From Tychonema sp. LEGE 06208 (lineage in GTDB: Bacteria > Cyanobacteriota > Cyanobacteriia > Cyanobacteriales > Microcoleaceae), in the NCBI RefSeq assembly GCF_015207505.1, contig NZ_JADEWT010000052.1, positions 1-41,763 of the forward strand: a stretch of 41,763 bases of DNA. Direction: 5' to 3'. Shown piece after piece: positions 1 to 8,383 of this stretch; within the stretch, counting starts at the first letter, position 1; the number at the start of each line of letters is the position of its first letter. The notes beneath the pieces are model-generated. The model worked only from the letters and a program-made list of their open reading frames with translations. It was not told the origin of the DNA and searched no databases. Both the position numbers and the translations under genes were made by a program.

Positions 1-287
1 GAATTGCCTTCTCCAACAAGCGTTGGTTGCACTTCTTCATGCTGTTCGTACCTGTCACAGGCTTGTGGATGAGCTCCATTGGCATCGTTGGTTTAGCATT
101 AAACCTGCGCGCCTATGACTTCGTTTCTCAAGAATTGCGCGCGGCTGAAGATCCTGAGTTTGAAACGTTCTACACTAAGAACATTCTGATTAACGAAGGT
201 ATTCGTGCTTGGATGGCTCCGATCGACCAACCTCACGAAAACTTCATGTTCCCAGAAGAAGTTCTTCCTCGCGGTAACGCACTTTAA
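1..287 (+). CDS. psbD: Photosystem II D2 protein, C-terminal part (cut by window start)
   Basis: The reading frame is open from base 3 and ends in TAA at 287. It encodes about 94 residues of the D2 reaction-centre protein, starting [12 protein letters not shown] and ending [10 protein letters not shown]. This part covers the last transmembrane helix and the lumenal C-terminus, where D2 helps to bind the acceptor-side iron, plastoquinone QA and the chlorophyll special pair. The 5' part lies outside the window. In most cyanobacteria the psbD end overlaps the psbC start. Here the copy ends 156 bases before psbC, and its CGCGGT codons have lost the GTG that would start psbC. It may therefore be a second-type psbD, or a copy displaced from an ancestral overlap. 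The identity is certain from the sequence; the history is inference. Confidence 0.97.
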   Translation, partial: IAFSNKRWLHFFMLFVPVTGLWMSSIGIVGLALNLRAYDFVSQELRAAEDPEFETFYTKNILINEGIRAWMAPIDQPHENFMFPEEVLPRGNAL

Positions 288-354
288 AAAAATCAGGATT
301 TGGATTTCAGATTAATTTAAGTTTTTTAAATTCTAATTGGAAATCCAAATACCT

Positions 355-397
355 GTGCCTCGGGCGATCGCGGTGAACCCGCGATCGCCCGAGGCAC
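355..397. repeat. Perfect 19-bp hairpin between psbD and psbC
   Basis: Bases 355-373 pair without mismatch with 379-397, leaving the 5-base loop TGAAC. Each arm carries a GCGATCGC (HIP1) octamer. The hairpin is followed by seven A residues, not T, so it is not a classic rho-independent terminator for psbD. It could slow or end transcription, protect the psbD 3' end, or set the psbD:psbC ratio. Its function is unknown. Confidence 0.85.
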
Positions 398-429
398 AAA
401 AAAACCAAAATCCCAAAACTAACATCGTT

Positions 430-460
430 GGAGGTTCTACCGCGTGGTAACGCTCTCTAA
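430..460 (+). promoter_or_regulatory. psbC ribosome-binding site inside a remnant psbD tail
   Basis: GGAGG at 430-434 lies nine bases before the GTG start of psbC at 444. Read in another frame, 431-460 encodes EVLPRGNAL and a TAA stop, the exact D2 C-terminus. It uses different synonymous codons from the complete psbD end at 258-287. Upstream of the Glu codon the D2 similarity stops. The segment appears to be what is left of a second psbD that once overlapped psbC, kept because it holds the psbC initiation signals. Confidence 0.85.
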
Positions 461-1823
461 TTCCTATGTAAGCGGTCGCGACCAAGAATCCTCTGGGTTC
501 GCTTGGTGGTCTGGCAACGCTCGTTTAATCAATCTCTCCGGCAAACTGTTGGGCGCACACGTGGCTCACGCTGGTTTGATCGTGTTCTGGGCCGGAGCAA
601 TGACTTTGTTTGAAGTCGCTCACTTTATCCCAGAAAAGCCCATGTACGAACAGGGGTTAATTTTGATGCCCCACGTCGCTACTTTGGGTTGGGGCGTCGG
701 CCCTGGCGGTGAAGTCATTGATATCTTCCCGTTCTTCGTAGTCGGCGTTCTTCACTTGATTTCATCTGCTGTTCTCGGTTTGGGCGGCATTTATCACGCC
801 GTTCGCGGCCCGGAAGTTCTCGAAGAATATTCTTCATTCTTCGGCTACGACTGGAAAGACAAAAACCAGATGACCAACATCATCGGTTATCACCTGATTT
901 TATTGGGTGGCGGCTGCTTGCTGCTGGTTGCTAAAGCCATGTTCTTCGGCGGTGTCTACGACACTTGGGCTCCGGGCGGCGGCGACGTGCGTATTATCAC
1001 GAACCCCACTCTAAATCCTGCCGTGATTTTTGGCTATTTGACTCGTTCTCCTTGGGGTGGCGAAGGCTGGATTGTCAGCGTCAACAACATGGAAGACATC
1101 ATCGGCGGTCACATCTGGCTCGGCTTGATTTGTATCGGTGGCGGTGTTTGGCACATTTTGACCAAGCCTTTCGGCTGGGCTCGCCGTGCCTTAATCTGGT
1201 CTGGTGAAGCTTACCTGTCCTACAGCTTGGGCGCTTTGTCCCTGATGGGTTTCATCGCCGCCTGCTTTGTCTGGTTCAACAACACTGCTTACCCTAGCGA
1301 ATTTTACGGCCCGACGGGCCCGGAAGCTTCTCAAGCACAAGCTTTGACCTTCCTGATCCGCGACCAACGCTTGGGTGCTAACGTCGGCTCTGCACAAGGC
1401 CCTACCGGTCTGGGTAAGTATCTGATGCGCTCTCCTACTGGCGAAATCATTTTCGGCGGTGAAACGATGCGTTTCTGGGATTTCCAAGGCCCTTGGTTGG
1501 AACCCTTGCGCGGTACTAACGGTTTGGACTTGAACAAAATCAAAAACGATATTCAGCCTTGGCAAGCTCGCCGCGCTGCTGAATACATGACTCACGCTCC
1601 TTTGGGTTCTTTGAACTCTGTGGGCGGCGTGGCAACTGAAGTTAACTCGTTTAACTTCACGTCTCCTCGTTCTTGGTTGGCCTGTTTCCACTTCGTGGTG
1701 GGTTTCTTCTTCTTGGTCGGCCACTTGTGGCACGCGGGTCGCGCTCGCGCTGCTGTTGCTGGTTTTGAGAGAGGTATCGATCGCGAAAATGAAGCGGTAC
1801 TTTCTATGCCTGACTTGGACTAA
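444..1823 (+). CDS. psbC: Photosystem II CP43 chlorophyll-binding protein
   Basis: The 459-residue product is full length for CP43, the inner antenna protein that passes excitation to the photosystem II reaction centre and whose lumenal loop helps to ligate the oxygen-evolving cluster. The start is GTG, read as MVTLSN, which matches other cyanobacterial CP43 N-termini, and it has GGAGG nine bases upstream. Visible family blocks are [12 protein letters not shown] (residues 11-22), the long lumenal loop with [12 protein letters not shown] and [14 protein letters not shown], and the His-rich last helix ending [12 protein letters not shown]. It follows psbD in the same direction but does not overlap it, which is unusual. 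A strong terminator follows 34 bases after the stop. Confidence 0.98.
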   Translation: MVTLSNSYVSGRDQESSGFAWWSGNARLINLSGKLLGAHVAHAGLIVFWAGAMTLFEVAHFIPEKPMYEQGLILMPHVATLGWGVGPGGEVIDIFPFFVVGVLHLISSAVLGLGGIYHAVRGPEVLEEYSSFFGYDWKDKNQMTNIIGYHLILLGGGCLLLVAKAMFFGGVYDTWAPGGGDVRIITNPTLNPAVIFGYLTRSPWGGEGWIVSVNNMEDIIGGHIWLGLICIGGGVWHILTKPFGWARRALIWSGEAYLSYSLGALSLMGFIAACFVWFNNTAYPSEFYGPTGPEASQAQALTFLIRDQRLGANVGSAQGPTGLGKYLMRSPTGEIIFGGETMRFWDFQGPWLEPLRGTNGLDLNKIKNDIQPWQARRAAEYMTHAPLGSLNSVGGVATEVNSFNFTSPRSWLACFHFVVGFFFLVGHLWHAGRARAAVAGFERGIDRENEAVLSMPDLD

Positions 1824-1857
1824 TCGATCGAGCTTAGGCTGATTTGATGGTCTAGTC

Positions 1858-1894
1858 AAAAAAAAGCTCCTGCGGTTAAGCAGGAGCTTTTTTT
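1858..1894. terminator. Rho-independent terminator after psbC
   Basis: The stem GCTCCTG/CAGGAGC encloses an 8-base loop and is flanked by eight A on the left and seven T on the right. It can therefore work in both directions. It closes the psbD-psbC unit. Confidence 0.93.
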
Positions 1895-2367
1895 GAGTAA
1901 ATATAGCAGAAGGAAATTCGGCAACGAGCCATGTACGGGATGTAACGGATGGATGGATGGAACAAGAAAGAAGCAATAGACTGCATGGCTTTGGGCAATC
2001 AAGAACGTCCTAACTCTCAGGACGCTACATCGCATAAAAATTGGTGTTACGGTCGATCGACCGTTTTATAAATAATTCTGCAAGTCTTGACACTTGACAT
2101 TTTTCATGCTTTAGGGTAAAGAGCTTGCAAGGCCGGGTCTACAAAGTTTATATTTAATTAAGGTACAAAAGTTTTAATCGCACAAAATTGAAAAAAGTCA
2201 TCAGAAGTTGCTGTTTGAAGGCAGCTCGGTAGCGGTACAAAACAAATCGACGATTGTTCTCAGGATATTCATATTTTTGATTAAATAACTGTGCTTGACA
2301 ATTTTTTAAACACGCACAAAACTTTTGAGCCGCTTACTCTTATTGCTGGGAAAGCAAAAAATTAATA
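1895..2367. other. Gene-free stretch upstream of the multi-GAF kinase
   Basis: I see no convincing ORF. It holds a perfect 16-bp palindrome, ACGGTCGATCGACCGT, at 2049-2064, and two overlapping TTGACA hexamers at 2087-2092 and 2094-2099 that could serve as a -35 element for the kinase gene. No good -10 box is placed 17 bases downstream, so the promoter call is weak. Confidence 0.4.
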
Positions 2368-5300
2368 ATGAACTCATTAAAAATCGAAAATGTCCAGGTA
2401 AGTTACGATCGAGCAAATTTACTCGATCGCATTGCCAACCGCATTCGCCACTCTCTAGAACTGCCAGAAATTCTCGATGCCACAACAGGAGAAGTTCAAT
2501 CCTTCTTGGGAACAGACAGAGTTAAAATCTACAAATTTCATAGCGACGGCAGCGGTGAAGTGATTGCCGAATCAATTAACGGCAACCGCTTGCCATCTTT
2601 ATTGGGACTGCATTTTCCAGCAGACGATATTCCCCCTGAAGCCCGCCAACTGTTCGCGCAACTAAAAGTGCGATCGATCGCCGATATCGATTCCGGGCTG
2701 CTCGGCCAAAGTCCCCGCCGCGACGCGGTTTCGGGCCAACTGCTGCCCGACGAAGTGCGGTACAGACCGATCGACCCCTGCCACGCCGAATACTTGAGCG
2801 CACTCGGCGTCAAGGCTTCCTTGGCAGTACCAATTTTTCACGGCGCAGAATTCTGGGGGTTGTTGGTATCTCACCACTCCGAATCCCGGAGTGTCGCAGA
2901 AGACGAACTGCAAGGCGTTCAGATGGTGGCAGATCAGCTCGGCGTAGCCATAGCCCAATCAACCCTCCTCGCCCTCGCCCAAGCCAAAGCTCAGCGGGAA
3001 GCTGCCGTCAACCGCGTCACCGCAGCCCTGCACTCCCACCCCGCGATGGAACTGCAAGCAGCTTTGGCAGAATGTGTAGCTGCACTAGCCGGAGCCGGCG
3101 GCAGGCTGTGCATTTTCGACAGCAAAATCACCAGTTTAGATCCCGACTCGAACAATTCCACTCCCACACTCAAAGTCTACACTTGTGGCTCCGGGCCGAG
3201 GATGCAAATTTCGGCAAAATACCAGCAGGTAGAGCAATACAGCGTCTGGCACGAATATTTTAAATCCGGCGAGCAACAGGTTTGGGAAATTCCCGACTTG
3301 TACAAAATTAGCACTTTGAGAAGCCTGCAACCTGCATTTCGATCGACCAAAATTCGTAGCATTTTAATCGTACCGCTCAGAAATAGTCAGCAAATATTCG
3401 GTTACTTGAGCATTTTTCGAGAAGAATTTGACACCGAAACTCTCTGGGCCGGACAGTTGGATGCCGACGGGCGGCTCGCCCAATCTCGGATATCTTTTGA
3501 AATGTGGAAAGAGTCAAAAACCGCCCAAGTTCGCAAATGGAATCCTGAAGAACTTGAATTAGTAAAAACTTTTGGCAGAAGTTTTTCTCAGGCGATTAAC
3601 CACTCACAGCTTCACCAACAAATAGATGAACTTAATGTTAATTTAGAAAATCAAGTTCAAGAGCGCACGGATCAACTGCACCAGTTGACCCAACAGCAGC
3701 GAGTGCTGTTTGAAGTTGTGGCAAAAATGCGGGAATCCCTAGACTTGAACAGGATTTTTAACACGATGTCCCAGGAAGTGCGACGGGCTTTAAATGCCGA
3801 TCGCGTTGGGGTGTACCGCTTCGATCCTGCATCAGAATTTAAGGATGGTGAATTTGTTGCCGAAGATGTTTTGCCAGATTTTCTGTCAGCAATGGCAGTC
3901 AGAGTACACGATCATTGCTTTGGAGAAAGATACGCCCTGCTCTACTCTCGGGGGCGAGTTCACGCACTACCCGACATCACACAGGTCGGACTCCCAGATT
4001 GTTTTCGGCAAATATTAGCTCAATTTCAGGTGAAAGCTACTTTAGTTGCACCAGTAATGAAAGGCAACGACCTTTGGGGGTTGCTGTGCGTACACCAGTG
4101 TTCGGCTCCCCGCAACTGGGAATCTTCGGAAATTCAGTTTGTCACCCAAATTTCCGCTCAGCTCAGCATCGCCCTAGAACAAGCAGATTTGCTCGCTCAA
4201 ACTCAGCAGCAAGCAGTTGATTTGCAGCGGGCAGCCGAGCAGGAGCGGATACTATTTGAGGTGGTTACTAAGATTCGACAATCCCTCGATTTAGATAAAA
4301 TTTTTTGCACGACAACGACAGAACTGCGGCGGATTTTAACTGCAGATAGAGTTGGAATTTATCGCTTCGACCCTGATTTAAATTTCAATGAAGGCGAATT
4401 TATTGCCGAAGCTGTTTTGCCAGCTTTTGATTCAGCAATCAATGTGAAAGTTTACGATCGTTTCTTTAGCGAAAAGTATGCAGAAAAATACAGTCAGGGA
4501 CAAATTCAAGTGCTGCCAGACATCGAAACTGCGGGACTCTCAGACTGCCACACTGCTCTTTTAGCTCAATTTAAAATTAAGGCGCAAATAATTATGCCAA
4601 TGATGAATGGCAGCGCACTTTGGGGTTTGCTGTGCGTGCACCAATGCGACAGCCCGCGCAATTGGAATACTTCGGAAATCCAATTTGTGACGCAAGTTGG
4701 AGCTCAGTTGAGCGTTGCATTAGAACAAGCAGATTTGCTCGCTCAAACGCGGCAGCAAACGATCGACCTCCAGAGGACATCTGAGCAACAGCGGATACTG
4801 TTTGAAGTTGTGACAAAGATTCGAGAATCTCTCGATATGAACCTGATTTTTCAGACGGCAACCCAAGAACTTTGTCAGTTTATGCAAGTCGATAGAATGG
4901 CTGTCTATCACTTTAATCCTGATTGGGGCGGCGAATATGTTGCTGAGTTTGTCAAGGATGGCTGGAAAAAATTGGTAGGGGAAGATATCAATACAGTTTG
5001 GGAAGATACTTATTTGCAGCAACACCGAGGCGGCAGGTATCGCAATAATCAAACTCTAGCCGTTGACGATATCTATCAAGCTTGTCACTCGGAATGTGTC
5101 GTCGGTATTTTAGAGCAATTTCAGGTGAAGGCTTATGCGATCGCCCCAATTTTTTTGGGACAGGAACTTTGGGGCTTGCTGGCAGCTTATCAACATTCTG
5201 GGCCGCGCTACTGGGAAAGTTCAGAAGTTAAATTTTTAGCTCAAGTTGCCAATCAGTTAGGTGTAGCTATCCAACAAGCCGATTTGCTGGATCAAACGAG

Positions 5301-6183
5301 ACTACAATCCGCACAAATTGCTCAAAATTTAAAGGATTTACAGCAAACTCAAGCTCAATTGATTCAGACTGAAAAAATGTCGGGTTTGGGGCAACTGGTG
5401 GCAGGCATTGCTCACGAAATTAACAATCCCGTTAATTTTATTTACGGAAATCTCAATCACGCCAGTGATTATACTGAAAATTTGCTGACTTTGCTGGAAC
5501 TTTACCAGCAGCAATATCCAGATTCTAGTTCTGAAATTGCTGAATTGACCGAAGAAATTGACTTGGAATTTCTGCTGGAAGATTTGCCTAAATTGCTATT
5601 GTCGATGAAGGTGGGAGCAGATCGCATCCGTCAAATTGTTCTGTCTTTGAGAAATTTCTCTCGGCTGGACGAAAGTCAAATGAAGGCGGTTGATATTCAC
5701 GAAGGCATTGACAGCACGCTGTTAATTTTGCAGCACAGGTTGAAGTCTAATCCCGACAGTGCACATATTGTGCTAGTTAAAGAGTACGGCACTTTGCCTC
5801 TGGTTGAGTGTTATGCGGGACAGTTAAATCAGGTGTTTATGAATGTCATCGGAAATGCGATCGATGCTTTGGAATCGGAAAAGTTGCTTTCTGGTAAATC
5901 TGTGAACCCTCAAATTAAAATCTCTACTGCTGTGGGTCAACTTAATGGCAATGTTCCTAGTGCGGTGATTCTGATTTCTGACAACGGCCCGGGAATTTCG
6001 GAATCTATGATACAACGCATATTTGACCCTTTTTTCACCACTAAGTCGGTGGGAAAAGGTACTGGATTGGGACTGTCAATTAGTTACCAAATTGTGGTAG
6101 AGAAACACGGCGGTGTTTTTAAGTGTAGTTCTCAATTGGGCAAAGGTACTGAGTTTGTAATCGAGATTCCGATTAGTCAATAG
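2368..6183 (+). CDS. Multi-GAF (phytochrome/cyanobacteriochrome-like) sensor histidine kinase
   Basis: This is a 1271-residue soluble kinase. GAF1 (about 15-205) has phytochrome-like FPADDIP (83-89) and a Cys-His pair at 138-139. GAF2 (about 210-415) is degenerate. GAF3 (about 440-605) has a DXCF motif, DHCF at 515-518, plus Cys545 followed by Phe. GAF4 (about 625-795) has Cys727-His728 and DRFF in place of DXCF. GAF5 (about 805-970) resembles red/green-type cyanobacteriochrome GAFs (EDTYLQQ, GGRYRNN) and has Cys910 followed by Val. A short coiled segment leads to the H-box IAHEINNP (His1016), N-box NVIGNAID (1159-1166), DNGPGI (1205-1210) and GKGTGLGLS. These cysteines are where bilins attach in the named families, so light sensing is likely, but attachment is inference. 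No receiver domain or regulator gene adjoins it. The start is the first ATG; it lacks a strong ribosome site. Confidence 0.93.
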   Translation: MNSLKIENVQVSYDRANLLDRIANRIRHSLELPEILDATTGEVQSFLGTDRVKIYKFHSDGSGEVIAESINGNRLPSLLGLHFPADDIPPEARQLFAQLKVRSIADIDSGLLGQSPRRDAVSGQLLPDEVRYRPIDPCHAEYLSALGVKASLAVPIFHGAEFWGLLVSHHSESRSVAEDELQGVQMVADQLGVAIAQSTLLALAQAKAQREAAVNRVTAALHSHPAMELQAALAECVAALAGAGGRLCIFDSKITSLDPDSNNSTPTLKVYTCGSGPRMQISAKYQQVEQYSVWHEYFKSGEQQVWEIPDLYKISTLRSLQPAFRSTKIRSILIVPLRNSQQIFGYLSIFREEFDTETLWAGQLDADGRLAQSRISFEMWKESKTAQVRKWNPEELELVKTFGRSFSQAINHSQLHQQIDELNVNLENQVQERTDQLHQLTQQQRVLFEVVAKMRESLDLNRIFNTMSQEVRRALNADRVGVYRFDPASEFKDGEFVAEDVLPDFLSAMAVRVHDHCFGERYALLYSRGRVHALPDITQVGLPDCFRQILAQFQVKATLVAPVMKGNDLWGLLCVHQCSAPRNWESSEIQFVTQISAQLSIALEQADLLAQTQQQAVDLQRAAEQERILFEVVTKIRQSLDLDKIFCTTTTELRRILTADRVGIYRFDPDLNFNEGEFIAEAVLPAFDSAINVKVYDRFFSEKYAEKYSQGQIQVLPDIETAGLSDCHTALLAQFKIKAQIIMPMMNGSALWGLLCVHQCDSPRNWNTSEIQFVTQVGAQLSVALEQADLLAQTRQQTIDLQRTSEQQRILFEVVTKIRESLDMNLIFQTATQELCQFMQVDRMAVYHFNPDWGGEYVAEFVKDGWKKLVGEDINTVWEDTYLQQHRGGRYRNNQTLAVDDIYQACHSECVVGILEQFQVKAYAIAPIFLGQELWGLLAAYQHSGPRYWESSEVKFLAQVANQLGVAIQQADLLDQTRLQSAQIAQNLKDLQQTQAQLIQTEKMSGLGQLVAGIAHEINNPVNFIYGNLNHASDYTENLLTLLELYQQQYPDSSSEIAELTEEIDLEFLLEDLPKLLLSMKVGADRIRQIVLSLRNFSRLDESQMKAVDIHEGIDSTLLILQHRLKSNPDSAHIVLVKEYGTLPLVECYAGQLNQVFMNVIGNAIDALESEKLLSGKSVNPQIKISTAVGQLNGNVPSAVILISDNGPGISESMIQRIFDPFFTTKSVGKGTGLGLSISYQIVVEKHGGVFKCSSQLGKGTEFVIEIPISQ

Positions 6184-6486
6184 TCAATAGTCATTAGTTG
6201 TTAGTTGTTATTGGTTAGTTGTTATTGTTTAGTTGTTATTGTTTAGTTGTTATTGGTTAGTTGTTATTGGTTAGTTGTTATTGGTTAGTTGTTATTGGTA
6301 ATTAGAACGAACAACTAATAATTAACAAATAACCACTGACCACTAAAAACAGTCAACAGTCAACAGTCAGCAGTCAGCAGTCAACAGTCAACAGTCAACA
6401 GTCATCAGTCATCAGTCAACAGTCAACAGTCAACAGTCATTAGTCATCAGTCATCAGTCATCAGTCATTAGTCATCAGTCATTAGT
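6184..6486. repeat. Two adjoining tandem repeat blocks
   Basis: From about 6196 to 6300 a roughly 14-base unit, TTAGTTGTTATTGG with T/G variants, is repeated about seven times. From about 6349 to 6486 a heptamer, CAGTCAA with CAGTCAT and CAGTCAG variants, is repeated. Such heptanucleotide arrays (STRR type) are common between genes in filamentous cyanobacteria. There are no spacers, so this is not CRISPR. Confidence 0.9.
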
Positions 6487-6499
6487 GTTGTCCTCCCCG

Positions 6500-6584
6500 A
6501 GTTATTGTAGGGTGCGTCAGGGGGCTGAATGTTTTCGTCGCCTACTCAAGGATTCGGGCCCCCTGACGCACCCTACGGTTAGCT
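6500..6584. repeat. 85-bp palindromic element, copy 1
   Basis: The element has 19-bp perfect inverted arms at 6507-6525 and 6558-6576 (GTAGGGTGCGTCAGGGGGC and its complement) around a 32-base centre. It is identical over 85 bases to the copy at 7907-7991, in the same orientation. It has no coding capacity and looks like a MITE or REP-type dispersed palindrome. Confidence 0.92.
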
Positions 6585-6956
6585 AACAGTCCCCTGGCCG
6601 CATTATGCAATACGAGGTTGAAGATGTGGGGGATGCGGAAGCATTTGAGGAAGAGTGTGCGGCGTTACCAGATTTTTCAGCAATGTTTGAATCACTTTGA
6701 AGAGTTGGTGATATAATAAAAAACCTTCAGCTTAAAGCCGAAGGTTGTCATCAGGGTGCATCTACTTGTTCTATATTCATTGGGGATTGAGTTGGATCAG
6801 GAAGAAGTGAGGGTATTGTGGCAAAGATTGCTTAACGAGTAATATCAATAGGTTTAGCGATCGCTGTTTTCTACAGCATTACTTCACCGATAGACTTGCG
6901 ACGCTTGGTGTAGATGGGCTTGTGCGACTGCCCGTGTCTCTCCCTATGATTTGATG
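6585..6956. other. Intergenic stretch with gene-fragment-like ORFs
   Basis: A 31-codon ORF at 6605-6700 (MQYEVEDVGDAEAFEEE...) and an open frame ending at about 6842 (LGIELDQEEVRVLWQRLLNE) look like pieces of decayed genes because of their protein-like composition. Neither has a recognised family. A short hairpin with AACCTTC/GAAGGTT arms lies at about 6722-6746. Confidence 0.3.
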
Positions 6957-7703
6957 CTATCGCAAAGAAGCACGTAGACTTTCAAGTTCATCATCTTGTA
7001 AACACCTAAGAAAAGAGCGATACCTGCGCGCATTTGGATGTGGAAGAAAAGCAAAAAATCTTTCATAGTCCCCGATTTTAATGGACTCGGATATCGAAGC
7101 TGTTGAGGAAATATTGAATTGACATTGGATCGCTTGGCGCGCAGGAGCTCCTAGAACCACAATGACTTTTGCTCTTGATAGTTCTAAAGTCCTCAATAAA
7201 TAGGCTTTTACGCATTGATCCTGAGCTTGTTCTACGCCAATTTCAGAATGAGATTTGCAATGTACTATTTCGGTGAGAGCATAATCAATTCCTGGATTAA
7301 CATCCCGTTGCAATAATTCAATCGCACGTTTACGGACTGCTGCCCAAAACTTAACAGCACGACTATATGTCCCATCCTTCATCAAGGATTGTTTACCATT
7401 GATAATCCACTCCTTTTGCCCTCCTCCAAAACGATAATTAAAGTAATTGTTTATATCGTTATCTGACCAACACCAAGTGGGGTAGACTTCATCAGAACCA
7501 ATTGATGGATTTGAACTCAAAAAAAGAATAGGCGCTTCCTCGATCTGCCCACTCCAAGGTTCAGGTATTTGAAACTTGTCTAAATCGAGGGATTTTTGAG
7601 AATTAACTATGTCACGGCAGGGATTTTCTGTAGAAGGATATTCGAGACATTTCCGTGCATGAGGGCAGTGAGTAATTTCATATAACAAATTTTTCTCAGA
7701 CAT
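6957..7703 (-). CDS. Uracil-DNA-glycosylase-like protein
   Basis: The product is 248 residues. Three spots fit the uracil-DNA glycosylase superfamily fold: an early strand/loop ILFLSSNPS (about 59-67) in the place of the water-activating motif, a central VIVVLGAPARQAI (about 180-192) like the LGA-Aa-aL segment, and FLPHPNARRYRSF (about 219-231) like the terminal HPS motif. An N-terminal CPHARKC and further cysteines recall the iron-sulfur cysteines of family 4, but the spacing is not standard. The likely role would be recognition of damaged or modified bases; the substrate is unknown. The gene stands alone between two identical palindromic elements and has palindromic repeats just upstream of its start. 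It may be part of a transferred cassette. Confidence 0.6.
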   Translation of the reverse strand: MSEKNLLYEITHCPHARKCLEYPSTENPCRDIVNSQKSLDLDKFQIPEPWSGQIEEAPILFLSSNPSIGSDEVYPTWCWSDNDINNYFNYRFGGGQKEWIINGKQSLMKDGTYSRAVKFWAAVRKRAIELLQRDVNPGIDYALTEIVHCKSHSEIGVEQAQDQCVKAYLLRTLELSRAKVIVVLGAPARQAIQCQFNISSTASISESIKIGDYERFFAFLPHPNARRYRSFLRCLQDDELESLRASLR

Positions 7704-7713
7704 TATTAAGGAG

Positions 7714-7776
7714 GTCTCAACTGAGACAGTCTTTCTTATAGTTTAACAGGGAATTTGGCTGTCTAACGGTTGAGAC
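7714..7776 (-). promoter_or_regulatory. Paired GTCT...AGAC palindromes upstream of the glycosylase-like gene
   Basis: GTCTCA-AC-TGAGAC occupies 7714-7727 and GTCTAACGGTTGAGAC occupies 7761-7776. They lie 11 to 73 bases upstream of the start codon at 7703 on the minus strand. Two related inverted repeats in a promoter position suggest a repressor or activator site. No regulator is visible nearby. Confidence 0.4.
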
Positions 7777-7906
7777 GAGCCGCAGCAGAAACTTCTGATT
7801 CTCAAAGATAACCTCTCGGTGGCTCCATCGATTTGTTGTCTTGCTTAACAAGCACATACCGCTCACTCCCCAATCATCGTCTTTGTGGCGGCTATTTCTT
7901 TTGGGC

Positions 7907-7991
7907 AGTTATTGTAGGGTGCGTCAGGGGGCTGAATGTTTTCGTCGCCTACTCAAGGATTCGGGCCCCCTGACGCACCCTACGGTTAGCT
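7907..7991. repeat. 85-bp palindromic element, copy 2
   Basis: It is base-for-base identical to 6500-6584 and in the same direction. The rest of the 7704-8129 gap has no recognisable gene. Confidence 0.92.
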
Positions 7992-8129
7992 TTCTTTATG
8001 TAGAGTCTCGGTTTTAACCGCCGAGTCAAGCCCAGTTCGATCGCCCGCGCCTGAACATGGTAAATTCAGTCATACAGGCTGTTTTCAAAATAGCAAACTG
8101 AGCGCTTGCAATCGATCGACCCATACGCC

Positions 8130-8315
8130 ATGCCAGATTCCGAATTCTCAGACGATTTAAAATGGACGCCCCAAGCCAAGGCTAAGCTGAAAAATATTCC
8201 CTATTTTGTCCGGGGACAAGCCCGCGTCCGCATCGAGCAATTGGCCCGCACCGCCGAAACCGAAGTAGTCACAGTTGACTTAGTTGAGCAAGCTCGCATC
8301 GAGTTTGGGCAATAA
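8130..8315 (+). CDS. Small PCP_red-domain protein
   Basis: The 61-residue product carries [25 protein letters not shown] followed by [15 protein letters not shown]. This matches the short domain found at the C-terminus of the dark protochlorophyllide reductase subunit ChlB (PCP_red, PF08369). Stand-alone versions occur in cyanobacteria with no defined role. I prefer the ATG at 8130 to an upstream in-frame TTG at 8106, because similarity begins soon after the ATG. The tpiA gene starts 68 bases downstream in the same direction. Confidence 0.8.
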   Translation: MPDSEFSDDLKWTPQAKAKLKNIPYFVRGQARVRIEQLARTAETEVVTVDLVEQARIEFGQ

Positions 8316-8383
8316 GGGATCGAAATGTACCCTAAAGCTTTAGACTATATATTGCGTTGTAAGGACAAGGATTTAAAAAAGTA

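Noticed and set aside
1191-1976. 261-codon minus-strand frame across psbC
   Set aside because: It lies antisense to a certain psbC gene and has no family resemblance; it is a codon-bias shadow.
6349-6486. Possible CRISPR array
   Set aside because: The seven-base units are contiguous, with no spacers and no cas genes nearby.
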